64,000 nt of DNA from positions 620,001-684,000 of the forward strand of contig NZ_CP061281.1 of NCBI RefSeq assembly GCF_014621695.1, read 5' to 3'. A program made the translations under genes and the position numbers. Shown piece by piece: positions 39,848-47,664 of the stretch. The notes below the pieces were generated by a model. The model made no database searches and was not told where the DNA came from. It was given only the letters and a program-made list of their open reading frames with translations. Each line of letters begins with the position of its first letter. Positions within the stretch are counted from its first letter, which is position 1. Source of the DNA: Streptomyces xanthii. GTDB taxonomy: Bacteria > Actinomycetota > Actinomycetes > Streptomycetales > Streptomycetaceae.

Positions 39848-40932
39848 GCCGACGCTCCCACGCGCAGCGGGGCGGCCGTGACCTCGGTGTGCCGGGGGCC
39901 GCCCAGGGCCACCTTGATCGAGCCGGTCTCCGCCGCCCGGCCGAAGACGTCGTACGCCTCCTCCATCTGCCCGAGCGCGAAGCGGTGCGTGACCAGGTCC
40001 GCCGTGGGGAGGCGCCCGGCCGTCATCATGCTCAGCAGCATCGGGGTCGAGCACGTGTCGACCAGCCCCGTGGTGATGGTGACGTCCTTGATCCACAGGT
40101 CTTCGAGGTGCAGCGCGACGGGCCTGCCGTGGACGCCGATGTTGGCGACGCGACCGCCGGGGCGGACCATCCGCGTGCACATCTCGAACGTCTCGGGAGC
40201 GCCCACCGCCTCCATGACGACGTCGGCGCCGAGCCCGTCGGTCAGTTCGGCGACGAGCTCCTCGGGACCGTCGTCGGCGCCGACGACGGCGTCCGCGCCC
40301 ATCCGGCTCGCGGCTTCGAGACGGGACGTGGCCAGGTCCACGGCGATGATCCGGCCGGGGCTGTAGAGGCGGGCGGTGCGGATCGCGGCGAGTCCGATGG
40401 GGCCGGCGCCGACCACGACGACGGTGTCGCCGGGGCGGACGCGGCCGTTGAGGACGCCGACCTCGTACGCGGTGGGGAAGATGTCCGCGAGAAGCACGGC
40501 GTCGAAGCTGTCCACCGCGTTCGACAGGGGGTGCACGGACAGGTCGGCGAAGGGGACGCGGACGTACTCGGCCTGGGTGCCGTCGATGAGGTGGCCCAGC
40601 ACCCAGCCGCCTCCGCCGCGGCACTGTCCGTAGCGCCGCTCGCGGCAGAACCGGCAGCGTCCGCAGCTGGACACGCAGGAGATCAGGACGCGATCCCCCG
40701 GACGGACGGTGCGGACGTCCGCGCCCGTCTCCACCACCGTGCCCACCGCCTCGTGGCCGAGGATCCGGCCGGGCTCCACATCGGGGACGTGGCCCTTGAC
40801 GATGTGCAGGTCCGTTCCGCACAGGGTGACGGCGTCGACGCGGACGATCGCGTCCGTCGCGTCCTGGACGTCGGGGTCGGGTGCGTCCTGCCAGGCGACC
40901 TCGCCGGGGCCCTGGAACACGAGAGCCTTCAT
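39844..40932 (-). CDS. zinc-dependent alcohol dehydrogenase (MDR family)
   Basis: 362 residues. Catalytic zinc site CGTDLHIVKG and GHEAVG, structural zinc cysteines in CGRCRFCRERRYGQC, and NAD motif GAGPIGLAAIR are all intact. ATG 40932 follows AAGGCGATCGAC. It interconverts alcohols and aldehydes with NAD(H); in a hypoxia-type island it would serve to re-oxidise NADH, which is inference. First gene of the operon with a USP. Confidence 0.88.
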   Translation of the reverse strand: MKALVFQGPGEVAWQDAPDPDVQDATDAIVRVDAVTLCGTDLHIVKGHVPDVEPGRILGHEAVGTVVETGADVRTVRPGDRVLISCVSSCGRCRFCRERRYGQCRGGGGWVLGHLIDGTQAEYVRVPFADLSVHPLSNAVDSFDAVLLADIFPTAYEVGVLNGRVRPGDTVVVVGAGPIGLAAIRTARLYSPGRIIAVDLATSRLEAASRMGADAVVGADDGPEELVAELTDGLGADVVMEAVGAPETFEMCTRMVRPGGRVANIGVHGRPVALHLEDLWIKDVTITTGLVDTCSTPMLLSMMTAGRLPTADLVTHRFALGQMEEAYDVFGRAAETGSIKVALGGPRHTEVTAAPLRVGASA

Positions 40933-40980
40933 GTCGATCGCCTTCCGCACGGCCCGGGGGTCCGTTCCCCGCGGCGCTCA

Positions 40981-41030
40981 CCGTCCAGGCTGCTCCCGCC
41001 CCGGCGTGCGGCGCATGGGCCGGTCGGCCC
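40981..41030 (-). promoter_or_regulatory. OsdR/DevR-like box and promoter of the adh-usp operon
   Basis: Box GGGCCGGTCGGCCC (41017-41030; perfect except its two central bases). On the minus strand, 20 bp further, GGAGCAGCCTGGACGG (40996-40981) matches the shared downstream element. Start codon of the dehydrogenase is about 50 bp beyond. Confidence 0.68.
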
Positions 41031-41036
41031 CCAGGT

Positions 41037-41086
41037 GGGCCCCCTCGGGCCCTGCCGTGCGCTCCTGGCGGGGGTCAGGGTGGAGG
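41037..41086 (+). promoter_or_regulatory. second box and promoter of the second CBS gene
   Basis: GGGCCC...GGGCCC (41037-41052) is a looser dyad of the same type, followed after 17 bp by GGGGGTCAGGGTGGAGG (41070-41086). It repeats the box-gap-element geometry in the opposite direction to the dehydrogenase promoter. Confidence 0.5.
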
Positions 41087-41105
41087 CGCGGCCGAAGGAG
41101 ACGTC

Positions 41106-41759
41106 ATGACCTCACAGGTGTTCACGGTGGGCTACGTGATGACCCGGAAGGTGGTCGCGGTGCGGCCGGGGGCGGAGTTCAAGGAGATCGCGGCGACGAT
41201 GGCGCGCTGGAAGGTGACCGCGCTGCCCGTGATCGAGGGCGAGGGCCGGGTCGTCGGGGTGGTGTCCGAGGCCGACCTGATCCTCAAGGAGGAGTTCCAC
41301 GACCACCGTCCCGGGCTGGTCGAGCAGGTGCGGCGGCGGGAGGCCACGGCGAAGGCGGGCGCCGACCGCGCCGCGGACCTCATGACCTCGCCCGCCGTCA
41401 CCGTCGGGCCGGACGCCACGCTCCCGCAGGCCGCCCGGCTGATGGCGACGCGGCACGTCAAACGGCTGCCGGTGGTCGACGAGCACGGCACGATCCAGGG
41501 CATCGTGAGCCGTTCCGACCTCCTCAAGGTCTTCCTCCGCCCCGACGCCGAAATCGCCGACGCGGTCCGCCACGACGTCGTCACACCCCTGTTCCCGCTC
41601 TCGCACGCCCGGATCGGCGTCCGGGTCGAGGCGGGCGTCGTCACGCTCTCCGGCGCCGTGACCGATGCCGCCCTCGTGCCGCTGGCGGAGCGCCTGGCCC
41701 GCGCGGTCGACGGGGTCGTGGACGTACGGTGCCGCCTCACCTCCGACGCGCAGGGCTGA
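41106..41759 (+). CDS. CBS-domain pair with C-terminal BON domain
   Basis: 217 residues, paralogue of the gene at 37548 with the same order: CBS1 (VGYVMTRKVVAVRPGAEFKE), CBS2 (AADLMTSPAVTVGPDATLPQ) and BON (IGVRVEAGVVTLSGAVTDAA). ATG 41106 has GAAGGAGACGTC upstream. Divergent from the adh-usp operon and controlled from the same intergenic region. Likely nucleotide-sensing; no reaction known. Confidence 0.88.
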   Translation: MTSQVFTVGYVMTRKVVAVRPGAEFKEIAATMARWKVTALPVIEGEGRVVGVVSEADLILKEEFHDHRPGLVEQVRRREATAKAGADRAADLMTSPAVTVGPDATLPQAARLMATRHVKRLPVVDEHGTIQGIVSRSDLLKVFLRPDAEIADAVRHDVVTPLFPLSHARIGVRVEAGVVTLSGAVTDAALVPLAERLARAVDGVVDVRCRLTSDAQG

Positions 41760-41782
41760 GCGGGAGCCCGGATTTCGGTTCC

Positions 41783-42700
41783 TCAGCCCGGCGTGGGCCC
41801 CTCGGTCTCCCGCGCCGCCTCCTCCGGAGGGTGCTGCGGGACGATCGCGACCGGGCACGCGGCGTGGTGCAGGGCGCGGTGGGCGGCTCGGCCGAGCTGG
41901 AGGCCGGCCCAGTGGTGGCGGTGGCCGGCGCCGAGGACGAGGAGGTCGGCGGCGGCCGAGCGGTCGGTCAGTACGCGGTGCGGGGCGCCTTCCACGAGGG
42001 CGCGGCGTACGGGCACCTCGGGGTGCTTCCGCGTCGCCGCCGCGATCGCCAGGTCCAGGGTCTCGGCGGCGCGGTGCTCGAAGAAGGGGGCCTCGCCCCG
42101 GGTCAGGAGGGGGTGGTCGACGGGTTCGTGGGCGGGCTTGCGCCAGGTGTGGACCGCGTCGAGCTCCGCCTTACGGACCGCCGCCTCGCGGAAGGCGAAG
42201 CGGACGGCCGGCGAGTCCGTGTCGTGCTCGCCGACGCCGAGCAGGATCCGGCCGTGCCGCGCCTCCAGGGCGTCGCGGTCGCCGCGGACGACGACGACCG
42301 GGCACGAGGAGCGGGCGGCGACGACGAGGCCGACCGACCCGAGCAGCAGGTCGCCCATCTCGCTGCGCCCGCGCGACCCCACGATCACGGCGACGGCGGA
42401 TCGCCCGGCGCGCAGCAGCGCCCCCGCGGCGTCCTCACCGGCGACGTACGTGGTGACGGTGACCGCCCGGGACCGGTTCCGCGCCCGCTCGACGGCTCCG
42501 CCGAGGATGTTCTCGGCGAGGACCTGGCCCCAGGGGCGCTCGCGCGTCCCGGCCGGCGCGGTGCCCTCGTACCGTTCCCACAGCGAGGCGTGCACCATCT
42601 GCAGCGGACGCCCGTGCCGCACCGCCTCGTCGACGGCCCAGTCCAGCGCTCTCAGGCTCCCTTCGGAGCCGTCGACACCCACCACCAGAGGAGCTTCCAT
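41783..42700 (-). CDS. universal stress protein, two-domain
   Basis: 305 residues, two UspA domains: IVGSRGRSEMGDLLLGSVGLV (first) and VLGAGHRHHWAGLQLGRAAHR (second, altered loop). ATG 42700 follows GAGGCGGTGGGCCCG. Convergent with the second CBS gene and preceded by a box promoter that overlaps the end of matB. Last member of the island. Confidence 0.9.
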   Translation of the reverse strand: MEAPLVVGVDGSEGSLRALDWAVDEAVRHGRPLQMVHASLWERYEGTAPAGTRERPWGQVLAENILGGAVERARNRSRAVTVTTYVAGEDAAGALLRAGRSAVAVIVGSRGRSEMGDLLLGSVGLVVAARSSCPVVVVRGDRDALEARHGRILLGVGEHDTDSPAVRFAFREAAVRKAELDAVHTWRKPAHEPVDHPLLTRGEAPFFEHRAAETLDLAIAAATRKHPEVPVRRALVEGAPHRVLTDRSAAADLLVLGAGHRHHWAGLQLGRAAHRALHHAACPVAIVPQHPPEEAARETEGPTPG

Positions 42701-42735
42701 CGGGCCCACCGCCTCTCGGTCGCGGGGCGTCCCGT

Positions 42736-42784
42736 CCTTCCACGCTCGCACCCCCGCCGGGCGGAGGCTAGGGCCGGTCGGTCC
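42736..42784 (-). promoter_or_regulatory. OsdR/DevR-like box and promoter of the last USP gene
   Basis: Box GGGCCGGTCGGTCC (42771-42784) lies in the last codons of matB; 18 bp on, the minus strand reads GGTGCGAGCGTGGAAGG (42752-42736), the same 17 bases as before the USP operon at 36057. Confidence 0.7.
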
Positions 42785-44312
42785 CGAGGGTGTCCGGGCC
42801 CGCGAACAGGTCCTGGTACCGCTTGCGCAGCTCGGCCTTCTGCACCTTGCCCATCACGTTGCGGGGCAGGGCGTCGACGATCCGTACGGCCCGCGGGTGC
42901 TTGAACCGGGCGAGGTCGCCCGCGACGGACCGGAGCAGCTCCGCCTCCGTGGGCTCCTGGCCGCCGGCCGGGACGACGACGGCGACGACGGTCTCGCCGA
43001 AGTCCGGGTGCGGGACGCCGATCACGGCGGACTCCAGGACGGCCGGGTGGGCGTCGAGCAGTTCCTCGATCTCCTTGGGGTAGATGTTGTAGCCGCCGGA
43101 GATGACGAGGTCCTTGCCCCGGCCGACGATGCAGAGGTAGCCGTCCTCGTCGACGCGGCCGAGGTCGCCGGTGATGAAGAAGCCGTCCGCGCGGAACTCG
43201 GCGGCGGTCTTCTCCGGCATCTGCCAGTACCCGCTGAAGACGTTGGGTCCGCGCACCTCGATGCTGCCGACCTCGCCGTCCGGCAGCGGCTCGCCGCTCT
43301 CGGCGTCCACGACCCGGATCTCGGTGCCGGGCAGCGGCTCGCCGACGGTGCCGGGCTTGCGCGGGCCGCCCTCGTACGGGTTGGTGGTGTTCATGCCGGT
43401 CTCGGTCATCCCGTAGCGCTCCAGGATGGCGTGTCCGGTGCGGGCCTCGAAGGCCGCGTGGTCGCTCGCGAGCAGCGGGGCGGAGCCGGAGACGAACAGC
43501 CGCATCGACGCGCAGGCCTGCGGGGTGAGCCGCTCGTGCTTGACCAGCCGCGTGTAGAAGGTCGGTACGCCCATGAGGACCGTGGCGCGGGGCAGGAGGT
43601 CGACGACCGTGTCCGCGTCGAACTTCGGGAGGTAGTACATGGAGGCGCCGGACGCGAGCACCATGTTCGCGGCGACGAAGAGGCCGTGGACGTGGAAGAT
43701 CGGCAGGGCGTGGATCAGCCGGTCCCGGTCGGTGAACTGCCAGGCCTCCAGGAGGGCCGCGCAGTTGGAGGCGAGGTTGCCGTGGGTCAGGACGGCGCCC
43801 TTGGAGCGGCCGGTGGTTCCGGAGGTGTAGAGGATGGCCGCGGGGTCGTCGGCGGCGGCGTCGACGGCCTCGTCGTGCCGGGCCTCGCTTTCCAGGAGGG
43901 TGCCGTCGCCCTTGGTGCCGAGGGTCTCGACGACGAGGTCGGGGCCCGCGCGATGGGCGTGGTCGGCCTGCCGCTCCGGGGAGCAGACGAGGACGCGCGG
44001 CCGGGCGTCGCCGATGAAGTACTCCATCTCGGCGCCGGTGTAGGCGGTGTTGAGCGGCAGGAAGACGCCGCCGATCCGCAGGGTCGCCAGGTACAGGGCG
44101 ATGGCCTCCGGGGACTTGTCCACCTGCATGGCGACCCGGTCGCCGGGGGTGACGCCGTCGGCGACGAGGCGGGCGGCGATGCGGGCCACGGTGTCGGCCG
44201 TCTCGCGGTAGGTGATCTTCCGGCCGTCGGGCAGCTCGAAGAGCGCCCTGTCGGGCCGTCGTCCGGCCTGCTCGGCGAAGGACCGGTGGACGGGGGTGAA
44301 CGCGGGTGCCAT
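42768..44312 (-). CDS. matB: malonyl-CoA synthetase
   Basis: 514 residues, acyl-CoA synthetase (ANL) family. ATP motif YTSGTTGRSKGA, RYGMTETGMNT and GDLGRVDEDGY are the A3-A7 motifs, and the catalytic lysine is in PRNVMGKVQKAELR. The sequence follows the rhizobial MatB type closely (LTHGNLASNCAALLEAW, FVSGSAPLLASDHAAFEART), so malonate (or methylmalonate) is the likely acid. ATG 44312 is preferred; an ATG at 44333 overlaps the matA stop (ATGA) but has no ribosome site of its own. Second gene of the mat operon. Confidence 0.88.
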   Translation of the reverse strand: MAPAFTPVHRSFAEQAGRRPDRALFELPDGRKITYRETADTVARIAARLVADGVTPGDRVAMQVDKSPEAIALYLATLRIGGVFLPLNTAYTGAEMEYFIGDARPRVLVCSPERQADHAHRAGPDLVVETLGTKGDGTLLESEARHDEAVDAAADDPAAILYTSGTTGRSKGAVLTHGNLASNCAALLEAWQFTDRDRLIHALPIFHVHGLFVAANMVLASGASMYYLPKFDADTVVDLLPRATVLMGVPTFYTRLVKHERLTPQACASMRLFVSGSAPLLASDHAAFEARTGHAILERYGMTETGMNTTNPYEGGPRKPGTVGEPLPGTEIRVVDAESGEPLPDGEVGSIEVRGPNVFSGYWQMPEKTAAEFRADGFFITGDLGRVDEDGYLCIVGRGKDLVISGGYNIYPKEIEELLDAHPAVLESAVIGVPHPDFGETVVAVVVPAGGQEPTEAELLRSVAGDLARFKHPRAVRIVDALPRNVMGKVQKAELRKRYQDLFAGPDTLGTDRP

Positions 44313-44329
44313 CGGGGGGTGTTCCTCTC

Positions 44330-45784
44330 TCATCGATCGCGCGGAGCGACGGACGGTGATGCGGCGGAAGCGGGTGCCGGGGAAGTCGGTGCGGCGGAGT
44401 GCGGTGCGGCGGACGGACGGGGCTCGGGGACGGGGAAGGCGGCGCGGAGCGGTCCGCCGAGGGCCACGGTGCCGCGGCGGACGAAGTCCTCGTGCCGGCG
44501 CTCCAGCTGCCCCGGCTCGTAGCGGTAGTTGATCATCGCGCCGTACGACTGCCGCCATGCCTCGGCGGAGTCGTTCGCCGGCCAGTTCAACTGCCAGGCG
44601 GCGGCTCCGTTACCCAGGTGGAAGCGGGCGACCGGGTCGAGGGGGCGGCCGTCGGGGAGCCGCTCGACGGCGACGTACCGGGCCAGGGCGGGCAGGAGGC
44701 GGGCGCGGAGCCGTTCGGCGTCCGCCGCGGCGAGGCCCGCCGTCCCGTCCAGGGCGTCCAGTTCCCGTACGAGCGTGTCGAGCCCGGCATCCTGTGTGGC
44801 CTGCTCGACGAGCCAGCGCCGGAATCCGGGGAGGGGCGAGAGCGTCGCGAACTGCGTCAGGTGCGGGAGCTGTTCACCCACCTGCTCGATGACCTGCTTG
44901 ATGAGGAAGCTGCCGAAGGAGACTCCGGCGAGGCCGTCCAGGGCGTTGTTGATCGAGTAGAGGGCCGCCGTGTCGGCGTCGGCGGGGCTCAGGGCCGGGC
45001 CGGGATCGAGGAGCGGGGCGATCCGGTCGGGCAGACCGCGCACCAGGGCGACCTCGACGAAGATGAGCGGCACGTCCCCGGTGGCCGGATGGAAGAACGC
45101 GTAGACGGCGCGGTCCTCGGGGTCGATGCGGCGGCGCAGTTCGGCGCCGCTCCCCATCGGGTGGACCTTCTCACCGCGCATGAGGTGCTCGTGCAGTTCC
45201 TCCGGCGCGTCCCCGGTGACCTCCGCCATGCGCAGGAAGCCGCGGTTGAACCAGGAGGTGAGCAGGTGGTGGAAGTCGTGGTCGAGGGGGCGCAGTTCCG
45301 GGTCGTGGCGCATCAGGCGGCGCAGGTCGGCGCGCATCTCGACGAGGGCGAGAGTGGCGTCGGGGGCGTGGTTCATACGGCGCAGCAGTTGCTGGCGGGG
45401 CGGTTCGACCACGTCGAAGAGGCGGACCAGTTCCTGCTCGGCGCGGGATCCGGCGGCGCGGGCCTCCTCCCAGCGGCGGAAGGCGTCGCGGACCCGGTCG
45501 GCGTCGGCGTCGTAGGTCCGGGTGACGTGGTGGAAGAAAAGCCGCTTGCCGTCGTCGTCGAGGGCGTCGTAGGCGGCGAGGGCGCGCGTCGCGACCGCGC
45601 GCAGGGAGGCCTCGCCGACATCGCTCATCAGGACTTCGCATGCGGCGAGCAGCTGGTCCAGCGGGGGGTCGAGCGGTGGGTCGACGGCCGGGGCGGCGAG
45701 GTCCCCGGCGGGGGCGGACGCGGCGCGCCGCCGCCCGAGCACCTGGAACAGGTCGGTCAGCAGCCAGCCGTCGTGACGTTCCAT
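44330..45784 (-). CDS. matA: malonyl-CoA decarboxylase
   Basis: 484 residues. Helical N-terminal domain (~1-160) and a GNAT-like catalytic domain with YSINNALDGLAGVSFGSFLI and FHLGNGAAAWQLNWPAND, the family's active-site Ser and His regions. It turns malonyl-CoA into acetyl-CoA, so with matB malonate becomes acetyl-CoA. The last ~30 residues are an Ala/Pro/Ser tail. ATG 45784 has GGAAGG upstream. Usually a malonate carrier (matC) is linked; none is here. Confidence 0.9.
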   Translation of the reverse strand: MERHDGWLLTDLFQVLGRRRAASAPAGDLAAPAVDPPLDPPLDQLLAACEVLMSDVGEASLRAVATRALAAYDALDDDGKRLFFHHVTRTYDADADRVRDAFRRWEEARAAGSRAEQELVRLFDVVEPPRQQLLRRMNHAPDATLALVEMRADLRRLMRHDPELRPLDHDFHHLLTSWFNRGFLRMAEVTGDAPEELHEHLMRGEKVHPMGSGAELRRRIDPEDRAVYAFFHPATGDVPLIFVEVALVRGLPDRIAPLLDPGPALSPADADTAALYSINNALDGLAGVSFGSFLIKQVIEQVGEQLPHLTQFATLSPLPGFRRWLVEQATQDAGLDTLVRELDALDGTAGLAAADAERLRARLLPALARYVAVERLPDGRPLDPVARFHLGNGAAAWQLNWPANDSAEAWRQSYGAMINYRYEPGQLERRHEDFVRRGTVALGGPLRAAFPVPEPRPSAAPHSAAPTSPAPASAASPSVAPRDR

Positions 45785-45869
45785 GTCCGCACACCTTCCG
45801 TACCTCCCGGGTCGCGCGCGCCCGGCCGTCGTCCCGTCGCCCTCGTCGCTTCCCCGCATGAAATCCATG

Positions 45870-45892
45870 AGGGCGGACGATATATATAACAG
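45870..45892. promoter_or_regulatory. A/T-rich candidate MatR operator
   Basis: A short TATATATA run (45881-45888) within CGATATATATAACAG stands out in the 183-bp gap between matA and the divergent GntR gene. Position suits the matA -10 and a GntR-type operator at once. No clear long dyad, so low certainty. Confidence 0.4.
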
Positions 45893-45967
45893 CGCCACCG
45901 TAGGACACATCAGGGCGGGAGCACCACCCCCCGCCCACCCGGATAACCTGACCGCTCGGAGGTGCAC

Positions 45968-46645
45968 ATGGCCCGGGTCCCGGAGTCCCAGCGCGTGCGG
46001 GACGCGCTCGAGAACGCTGTCGTCGACGGTCACTACCGTCCCGGCGAGCGGCTGGATCCCGCACGTCTGGAGGAGGAGTTCGGCTGCTCGCGCACCCCGA
46101 TCCGCGAGGCACTCCAGGCCCTGGAACGCTCGGGGCTCGTGCAGATCCGCCCCAAGCAGGGCACCTACGTCACCGAGCTGAGCGTCTCCGAGCTGGCCGA
46201 GCGCTTCGAGGTCATGGCCGAGCTGGAGGGGATGGCGGCGCGGCTCGCCGCCCGGAGCATCGACCAGGAGGCCCTGGAGGAGCTCGAGCGGGCGCTGCTG
46301 GAGTGCGAGCGGCACGCGGCGGCCGGTGACGCGGACCCCTACTACTACGCGAACGCCCGGTTCCACGGCATCGTCTACGACTCCTGCGGCAACGAGTACC
46401 TGCGGCGGCAGGCCCACGCGCTCAAGCGGGCTCTCCAGCCGTACCGCCGGCTCCAGCTGCGCGTCCCGGACCGGATGCGCCGTTCGCTGGCCGAGCACCG
46501 TGCGATCGCCGACGCCGTCCGCCGCGGCGACGCCGAGACGGCGGAGAACGCGGCGCGCGACCACGTCCTGGTCCAGGTCAAGGAGTTCAGCCAACTGGTG
46601 CGGACCTGGCGGCAGTTGACGGAACCGGTGCGCGAGGCGGGCTGA
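45968..46645 (+). CDS. GntR-family regulator of the mat operon
   Basis: 225 residues: winged helix (ALENAVVDGHYRPGERLDPA, SRTPIREALQALERSGLVQI, ~8-75) and an FCD domain whose metal-site residues fall in NARFHGIVYDSCGNEYL and SLAEHRAIADAVRRGD. ATG 45968 follows CGGAGGTGCAC. Divergent from matA-matB, as MatR is in rhizobia and streptomycetes, so it probably represses malonate use until malonate or malonyl-CoA is present. Confidence 0.85.
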   Translation: MARVPESQRVRDALENAVVDGHYRPGERLDPARLEEEFGCSRTPIREALQALERSGLVQIRPKQGTYVTELSVSELAERFEVMAELEGMAARLAARSIDQEALEELERALLECERHAAAGDADPYYYANARFHGIVYDSCGNEYLRRQAHALKRALQPYRRLQLRVPDRMRRSLAEHRAIADAVRRGDAETAENAARDHVLVQVKEFSQLVRTWRQLTEPVREAG

Positions 46646-46658
46646 GCGGCGGCGCGCC

Positions 46659-46690
46659 CCACCGTCCCCGGACGGGTCCGGGGACGGTGG
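46659..46690. terminator. 15-bp stem bidirectional terminator
   Basis: CCACCGTCCCCGGAC (46659-46673) pairs perfectly with GTCCGGGGACGGTGG (46676-46690), with only GG between. It lies 13 bp after the GntR gene and 17 bp after the lipoprotein gene, which converge. Confidence 0.85.
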
Positions 46691-46707
46691 ACGGGCGGCC
46701 TGCGGGG

Positions 46708-47574
46708 TCAGCCGGGGTGCACCGCCGTGACCGTGAAGCGTTCGACCTCGGCGACGTGGCCACCGGTGGTGGCGACGACCGTGAGCACCCGGTTCGTGGC
46801 GCCCCGGTAGGAGACCCGCTCCTTCCACGGCTGGTTCTTGCCACCGGCCGCGACGCAACAGGCCGTGCCGAGCGGCGCCCCGGACGACGGCTGGCGGACC
46901 TGGACGCGGATGCTCTCGTCCACGCCGGTGATCCGTCCGCCGGTCAGGAGCGGGGAGCGCACGGTCGCGCCGTACGCGGGCAAGGTCAGGGAGAACGTCG
47001 TGTCGTCGGTGCCGACGACCTCCCAGGGGGCGTCGCGACCGGTGCCGTAGCGCACGAGGTGGATGGTCGCGGCGGTACCGGTGACCCCCTTGGGCTTGCT
47101 GAGGCCCACGCCGATGTGGGCGTGCCGCCCGCTGACGTGGTGCGAGGAGACGCGGCCGATGTCCTGGAAGCCCAGGTAGCCCTGGGTGAAGGCGAGGGCG
47201 GTCAGGTCGGGGTCGAGGTGCCAGGGCTGGTGGCCGCCCGAGTGGTAGTCACGCTCCCAGGCCCGCGCCTGCGCGAGGGAGGTGAACGGCCACAGCGGCT
47301 GGAGGCGGCCGAGGCCGGACGCGTGCGCGGTCCGGGTCTTCGGCTCGGGCAGGGCCGTCGGTTTGTACGTCTGCGGCGCGAGGCCCGTCGTCGTTCCCGG
47401 CGGGGCGGGAGCGGCGGCGGAGCGCGGGGACGAGGACGAGGAGGCCGGCGTGTCCGGTGGGGCGGACGGCGATGCCGGTGCGTGCGAGGTGCTGCCGGAG
47501 CTCCCGCACGCGGTGAGGGCCAGGCCGGTCGAGGCCGCCGCGGCGAGGAGTCGGAGGTGGAGCTGGACGTTCAT
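46708..47574 (-). CDS. hypothetical lipoprotein, 288 aa
   Basis: Signal peptide with lipobox LTAC (Cys ~23), then a Ser/Pro/Ala-rich linker to ~75 and a globular extracellular domain (~80-288) rich in Trp, Gly and Thr (LWPFTSLAQARAWERDYHSG, GKNQPWKERVSYRGATNRV). I do not recognise the domain. ATG 47574; an upstream in-frame ATG would cross the dyad at 47592. Probably surface-anchored. Confidence 0.7.
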   Translation of the reverse strand: MNVQLHLRLLAAAASTGLALTACGSSGSTSHAPASPSAPPDTPASSSSSPRSAAAPAPPGTTTGLAPQTYKPTALPEPKTRTAHASGLGRLQPLWPFTSLAQARAWERDYHSGGHQPWHLDPDLTALAFTQGYLGFQDIGRVSSHHVSGRHAHIGVGLSKPKGVTGTAATIHLVRYGTGRDAPWEVVGTDDTTFSLTLPAYGATVRSPLLTGGRITGVDESIRVQVRQPSSGAPLGTACCVAAGGKNQPWKERVSYRGATNRVLTVVATTGGHVAEVERFTVTAVHPG

Positions 47575-47591
47575 GGGTGCCCCAGGAAACG

Positions 47592-47610
47592 TGTACCGAC
47601 CGTCGGTACA
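47592..47610. promoter_or_regulatory. TetR-type operator upstream of the lipoprotein gene
   Basis: Perfect 9-bp arms around one base: TGTACCGAC-C-GTCGGTACA. The ACCGACCGTCGGT core is like operators of several TetR repressors. It is 18 bp above the ATG. No regulator gene is adjacent, so control would be from elsewhere. Confidence 0.6.
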
Positions 47611-47664
47611 GTTTGTACGCATATCGTGCCACTGGCGGGGTTCGTTCCATAGAGTCCGGAGCGA

